The position numbers were made by a program, and so were the translations under genes. From an uncultured Bacillota bacterium (GTDB taxonomy: Bacteria > Bacillota > Clostridia > Christensenellales > UBA1242), in NCBI GenBank assembly GCA_937889705.1, contig CALBYO010000138.1:1-9293 (forward strand): a stretch of 9,293 bases of DNA, written 5' to 3'. The notes under the pieces are model-generated. The model was not told the DNA's origin, ran no database searches, and saw only the letters and a list, made by a program, of their open reading frames with translations. How positions within the stretch are numbered: the first letter of the stretch is position 1; the number at the start of each line of letters is the position of its first letter. Of this stretch, positions 7,382 to 9,293 are shown one piece after another.

Positions 7382-8101
7382 ATGGAAAATAAAATGAGAA
7401 AAATCGTCTCTGGCATGACCAAAGCAATAAAAAAATTTAACATGATAGAAAACGGCGATAAGGTTGCCGTAGGCCTTTCAGGCGGGAAAGATAGCCTTGC
7501 CCTGCTCAGTGCATTAAGTGCTTTTCAAAAGTTTTCTGGCGAAAATTTTGAACTTATAGCAATCACGATTGACCAAACTGGCGGCAAAGAAAATTTTGAT
7601 GGTTTGAAAAAGTTTTGTGAAAGCCTACAAGTGCCGTTATATATAGAGAAAACCGATATTTTTGAAGTTGTTTTTGACGAGAGAAAAGAGAAAAATCCTT
7701 GCAGTTTATGCGCCAAAATGCGCCGAGGAACTTTAAACTCAAAAGCAAAAAGTTTGGGTTGCAATAAAGTCGCACTTGCGCACCATTGTGACGACCTGAT
7801 GGAAACATTTTTCTTGTCGCTTTTCTTTGAAGGTCGACTTAGCACATTCTCCCCTGTAACATACTTATCTAATGTTGACATCACTGCCATCAGGCCACTC
7901 ATATATGTTGGCGAAGAAGAAATTATAAATGCAACAAAAGATTTCCCAATTTTAAAAAATGTTTGCCCTGCAAATCACAAAACAAAAAGGGAAGAAATGA
8001 AAATTTTATTAAAAAAATTAGACCAAGAATTTCCAAACGCAAAAAAACAAATAAAAAATGCTATTTTAAATCCAGAAAGAAATAATTTAATTAATTATTA
8101 A
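7382..8101 (+). CDS. ttcA: TtcA-family tRNA thiolation enzyme (PP-loop ATPase, Fe-S)
   Basis: A 239-residue protein of the TtcA/CTU1 class. Family members adenylate a tRNA base through the PP-loop and transfer sulfur to it; E. coli TtcA makes 2-thiocytidine at position 32 of some tRNAs. The P-loop S-G-G-K-D-S lies at 33-38, after a typical F-N-M-I-E-N-G-D-K-V lead-in. C-S-L-C (Cys107, Cys110) followed by R-R-G, plus Cys195 in C-P-A-N-H-K-T-K-R-E-E-M, give the three cysteines expected to hold a [4Fe-4S] cluster. H-H-C-D-D at 134-138 and I-R-P-L at 170-173 are further family signatures. It is cytoplasmic and normal in length for the short Gram-positive form. The longer frame from TTG 7346 has no ribosome binding site and adds a non-conserved segment, so ATG 7382 is preferred. 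ATG 7394 (with GGA at 7384-7386) is a real alternative. The target base in this lineage is not proven. It is followed by its own terminator. Confidence 0.9.
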   Translation: MENKMRKIVSGMTKAIKKFNMIENGDKVAVGLSGGKDSLALLSALSAFQKFSGENFELIAITIDQTGGKENFDGLKKFCESLQVPLYIEKTDIFEVVFDERKEKNPCSLCAKMRRGTLNSKAKSLGCNKVALAHHCDDLMETFFLSLFFEGRLSTFSPVTYLSNVDITAIRPLIYVGEEEIINATKDFPILKNVCPANHKTKREEMKILLKKLDQEFPNAKKQIKNAILNPERNNLINY

Positions 8102-8133
8102 AATATTTATTCGCCTTTGAAATAGGCACTTGT

Positions 8134-8170
8134 AGCGATTTTAAAAAATTAAATTTAAAATCGCTTTTTT
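8134..8170 (+). terminator. Intrinsic terminator after the ttcA-like gene
   Basis: AGCGATTTTAAA (8134-8145) pairs perfectly with TTTAAAATCGCT (8154-8165). The arms are 12 bp, the loop is 8 nt, and a run of six T follows at 8165-8170. The hairpin starts about 33 nt after the stop codon. There is no T-run on the opposite strand, so it acts rightward only. Confidence 0.88.
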
Positions 8171-8323
8171 AATATTTTTTAAGCATTTTTCAATATCTAA
8201 AATTGAATTAATTTGCATTTAATTTAATATTTTTGTGTTATTTTTATGTTAATTTTTATTTATTTTTTTAATTAATTTTTCGCATTTAATTTGCTTGTAA
8301 GATTATTCTTCACATAGTTAATT

Positions 8324-8359
8324 TTGACTATTGACAAATATAGTTTTGTAGTATATAAT
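8324..8359 (+). promoter_or_regulatory. Consensus SigA promoter of the two-helix membrane protein gene
   Basis: TTGACA (8331-8336), a 17-nt spacer and TATAAT (8354-8359) match the vegetative consensus at all 12 positions. TTGACT lies just upstream at 8324-8329, making a tandem -35-like repeat with 7-nt period. Transcription should start near 8366, giving a leader of about 18 nt that holds AAGGAGA (8372-8378). The 283-bp gap before this gene otherwise holds only the ttcA terminator and AT-rich sequence. Confidence 0.9.
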
Positions 8360-8384
8360 AATCTTAAAATTAAGGAGACTGAAT

Positions 8385-9014
8385 ATGGCTGAACAAGATT
8401 TAATCAAAGAAGAGGAAGAAAAAAAGAAAAAAGAGTTGGAAGCTCAAAAGGCTAGACAACAAGCAATTTCTATAACTTCTGCTGACAAAAACTTCTTTAA
8501 CAATAAACAACCTGCAAAGGAAAACAAAGATGGTAAAGAGGAACAAGCGCAAGGACCAAAAGTCCCTGACCTTCCAGAACCTGATTTCACATCATCAGCA
8601 AGATGCAAAACATTGTCAAAATATTTTGAAACATCAAGTTATTTTGCAAAAGTTTTAACATGGATTTTAGTTCCATTAACAATCGGCGCTTTTGCAACTG
8701 GTCTTGGCATTTTCGCAACAATTCTTATGGTATTAACTCTTGTGTCAATCGGTTTCGTTTATGGTGGCGGCGAACTTAAAGATATTTTTGAAGACTATGC
8801 TATTAAAGACGAAAAAGCAGCGGTTAAAGCAAATGCTCCAAAATTGCAAGAGTACTATAAAAAATGTGAAGAATTAAACATCGAGCCTTTATCCCCTAAC
8901 AAAGACCTCCCAAAGGATGACAAAGACAAAATCAAAGCCGCTCAACAAAGAGCGATTGACCAAACTTATCAACAACAGCAACAAAAACCACAACAAACCG
9001 AGCAATCAAAATAA
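8385..9014 (+). CDS. Unknown 209-aa membrane protein: charged coiled coil, two-helix hairpin, Gln-rich tail
   Basis: I do not recognise a family. ATG 8385 is fixed by AAGGAGA 6 nt upstream. Residues ~4-27 are a Glu/Lys/Ala/Gln-rich helix, probably coiled coil. Residues ~30-68 look disordered, with Lys/Glu then Pro (V-P-D-L-P-E-P-D-F). Residues ~71-89 form a basic lead-in. A ~37-residue hydrophobic block at 91-127 should make two short membrane helices with a tight Gly-rich turn (A-F-A-T-G-L-G-I), and ends G-G-G-E-L. Residues ~131-192 are again charged and helical. The tail (~193-206) is Gln-rich, including five Gln in a row. There is no signal peptide, so both termini are likely cytoplasmic (inference). 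The gene is monocistronic, with a perfect promoter and its own terminator, which suggests steady strong expression. It could be a membrane scaffold or tether. No catalytic motif is visible. Confidence 0.88.
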   Translation: MAEQDLIKEEEEKKKKELEAQKARQQAISITSADKNFFNNKQPAKENKDGKEEQAQGPKVPDLPEPDFTSSARCKTLSKYFETSSYFAKVLTWILVPLTIGAFATGLGIFATILMVLTLVSIGFVYGGGELKDIFEDYAIKDEKAAVKANAPKLQEYYKKCEELNIEPLSPNKDLPKDDKDKIKAAQQRAIDQTYQQQQQKPQQTEQSK

Positions 9015-9017
9015 TTT

Positions 9018-9044
9018 AAACTTGCTTTTAAAGCAAGTTTTTTT
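9018..9044 (+). terminator. Intrinsic terminator after the two-helix membrane protein gene
   Basis: AAACTTGCTT (9018-9027) pairs perfectly with AAGCAAGTTT (9031-9040). The loop is 3 nt and a seven-T run occupies 9038-9044. It begins 4 nt after the TAA stop and separates this gene from the topoisomerase gene. Confidence 0.92.
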
Positions 9045-9089
9045 ATGCGAAAATTGTGAAAACCAAACAAATAAAAATTTGAAAATAGG

Positions 9090-9118
9090 TTGATTTTTCA
9101 ATAAATATATGTTATATA
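9090..9118 (+). promoter_or_regulatory. gyrB: Candidate extended -10 promoter of the gyrB-like gene
   Basis: TTGATT (9090-9095) and TATATA (9113-9118) are 17 nt apart. TG at 9110-9111 gives an extended -10 (TG-T-TATATA). Transcription would start near 9125 with a leader of about 50 nt. A second TG-C-TAAAAT at 9151-9159 is possible, but would put the start about 10 nt before the gene, on top of the ribosome binding site. The run from 9101 to 9150 is almost pure A/T. Confidence 0.6.
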
Positions 9119-9124
9119 TATTAT

Positions 9125-9141
9125 ATATACTTATAGTATAT
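9125..9141. repeat. Short inverted repeat in the gyrB-like leader
   Basis: ATATACT (9125-9131) and AGTATAT (9135-9141) are exact reverse complements with a 3-nt centre, placed at the predicted transcription start and early leader. It could be an operator, a cruciform-prone element or a weak leader hairpin. In alternating TA sequence it may be chance. Confidence 0.35.
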
Positions 9142-9175
9142 GTATATCTATGCTAAAATTTAAAAGGAAAAAGAA

Positions 9176-9293
9176 ATGAGCGAAGAATTAGACTTAAAAA
9201 AATCTGTTAAGTATGATGAAGGCGACATTCAAGTTCTTGAAGGTTTGGAGCCTGTTAGAAAGCGCCCTGGAATGTATATCGGCTCAACAGATG
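9176..9293 (+). CDS. gyrB: DNA gyrase subunit B (GyrB/ParE type), N-terminus only
   Basis: Only the first 39 codons are in the window. The segment D-I-Q-V-L-E-G-L-E, then P-V-R-K-R-P-G-M-Y-I-G-S-T-D (residues ~17-39), is the near-invariant start of the GHKL ATPase domain of type IIA topoisomerase B subunits. The Tyr of M-Y-I-G belongs to the N-terminal arm that contacts ATP across the dimer. The enzyme uses ATP to move one duplex through another: gyrase adds negative supercoils, and topoisomerase IV unlinks daughter chromosomes. AGGA (9165-9168) precedes ATG 9176 and supports this start. GyrB and ParE cannot be told apart from these residues; the Asp after G-S-T also occurs in ParE. The gene symbol is therefore the likelier of two choices. 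Whether gyrA follows is not visible. Confidence 0.87.
   Translation, partial: MSEELDLKKSVKYDEGDIQVLEGLEPVRKRPGMYIGSTD

Noticed and set aside
7525..7902. Minus-strand ORF of 125 codons opposite the ttcA-like gene (and a smaller one at 7563-7808)
   Set aside because: Both overlap the well-supported PP-loop gene in antisense, have no recognisable domain or ribosome binding site, and are typical coding shadows.
8113..8127. Small hairpin GCCT/AGGC just after the ttcA-like stop
   Set aside because: It has only 4 bp, a 7-nt loop and no T-run. The strong 12-bp terminator directly downstream explains transcription end.
8215..8292. Direct repeat GCATTTAATTT at 8215-8225 and 8282-8292
   Set aside because: It is eleven bases of A/T-dominated sequence in a very AT-rich gap, easily expected by chance, with no further spaced copies to suggest an iteron or CRISPR.

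Overview
The window is AT-rich bacterial DNA. Consensus SigA-type promoters, strong Shine-Dalgarno sites, U-tailed hairpin terminators and a lipoprotein signal peptide all suggest a low-GC Gram-positive lineage, plausibly an uncultured gut-type Clostridia or Bacilli relative. That placement is inference. The genetic code looks standard: Trp is read from TGG, the visible stops are TAA, and the longest frame contains no internal TGA. There is no tRNA, rRNA, CRISPR array or insertion sequence that I can support.

Positions 1-7155, about 77% of the window, are one uninterrupted minus-strand reading frame of at least 2385 codons that runs off the left edge. I checked the frame triplet by triplet and found no stop. 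It encodes a giant secreted lipoprotein: a signal peptide with a lipobox Cys, a long stack of beta-rich Ig-like segments (about 990 residues), a GLUG-repeat module (about 300 residues), a second Ig-like stack (about 970 residues), and the start of a second GLUG module cut by the window edge. All plus-strand ORFs below 7155 are shadows of this gene.

Positions 7156-7381 are a divergent AT-rich intergenic region. It holds the minus-strand promoter and ribosome binding site of the giant gene, an imperfect inverted repeat, and a weak candidate promoter for the next gene. From there three genes run rightward as separate transcription units. The first is a TtcA-family PP-loop tRNA thiolation enzyme (7382-8101) with its own terminator. 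The second is a 209-residue two-helix membrane protein of unknown function (8385-9014), with a fully consensus promoter and its own terminator. The third is the first 39 codons of a GyrB/ParE-type topoisomerase subunit (from 9176), behind an extremely TA-rich extended -10 promoter.

The three rightward genes look like chromosomal genes that are neighbours rather than one pathway. The region of most biological interest is the giant lipoprotein. It appears to be built from a repeated super-module (Ig-like stack, then GLUG beta-helix), and it carries a perfect 10-bp-arm inverted repeat inside its coding sequence.
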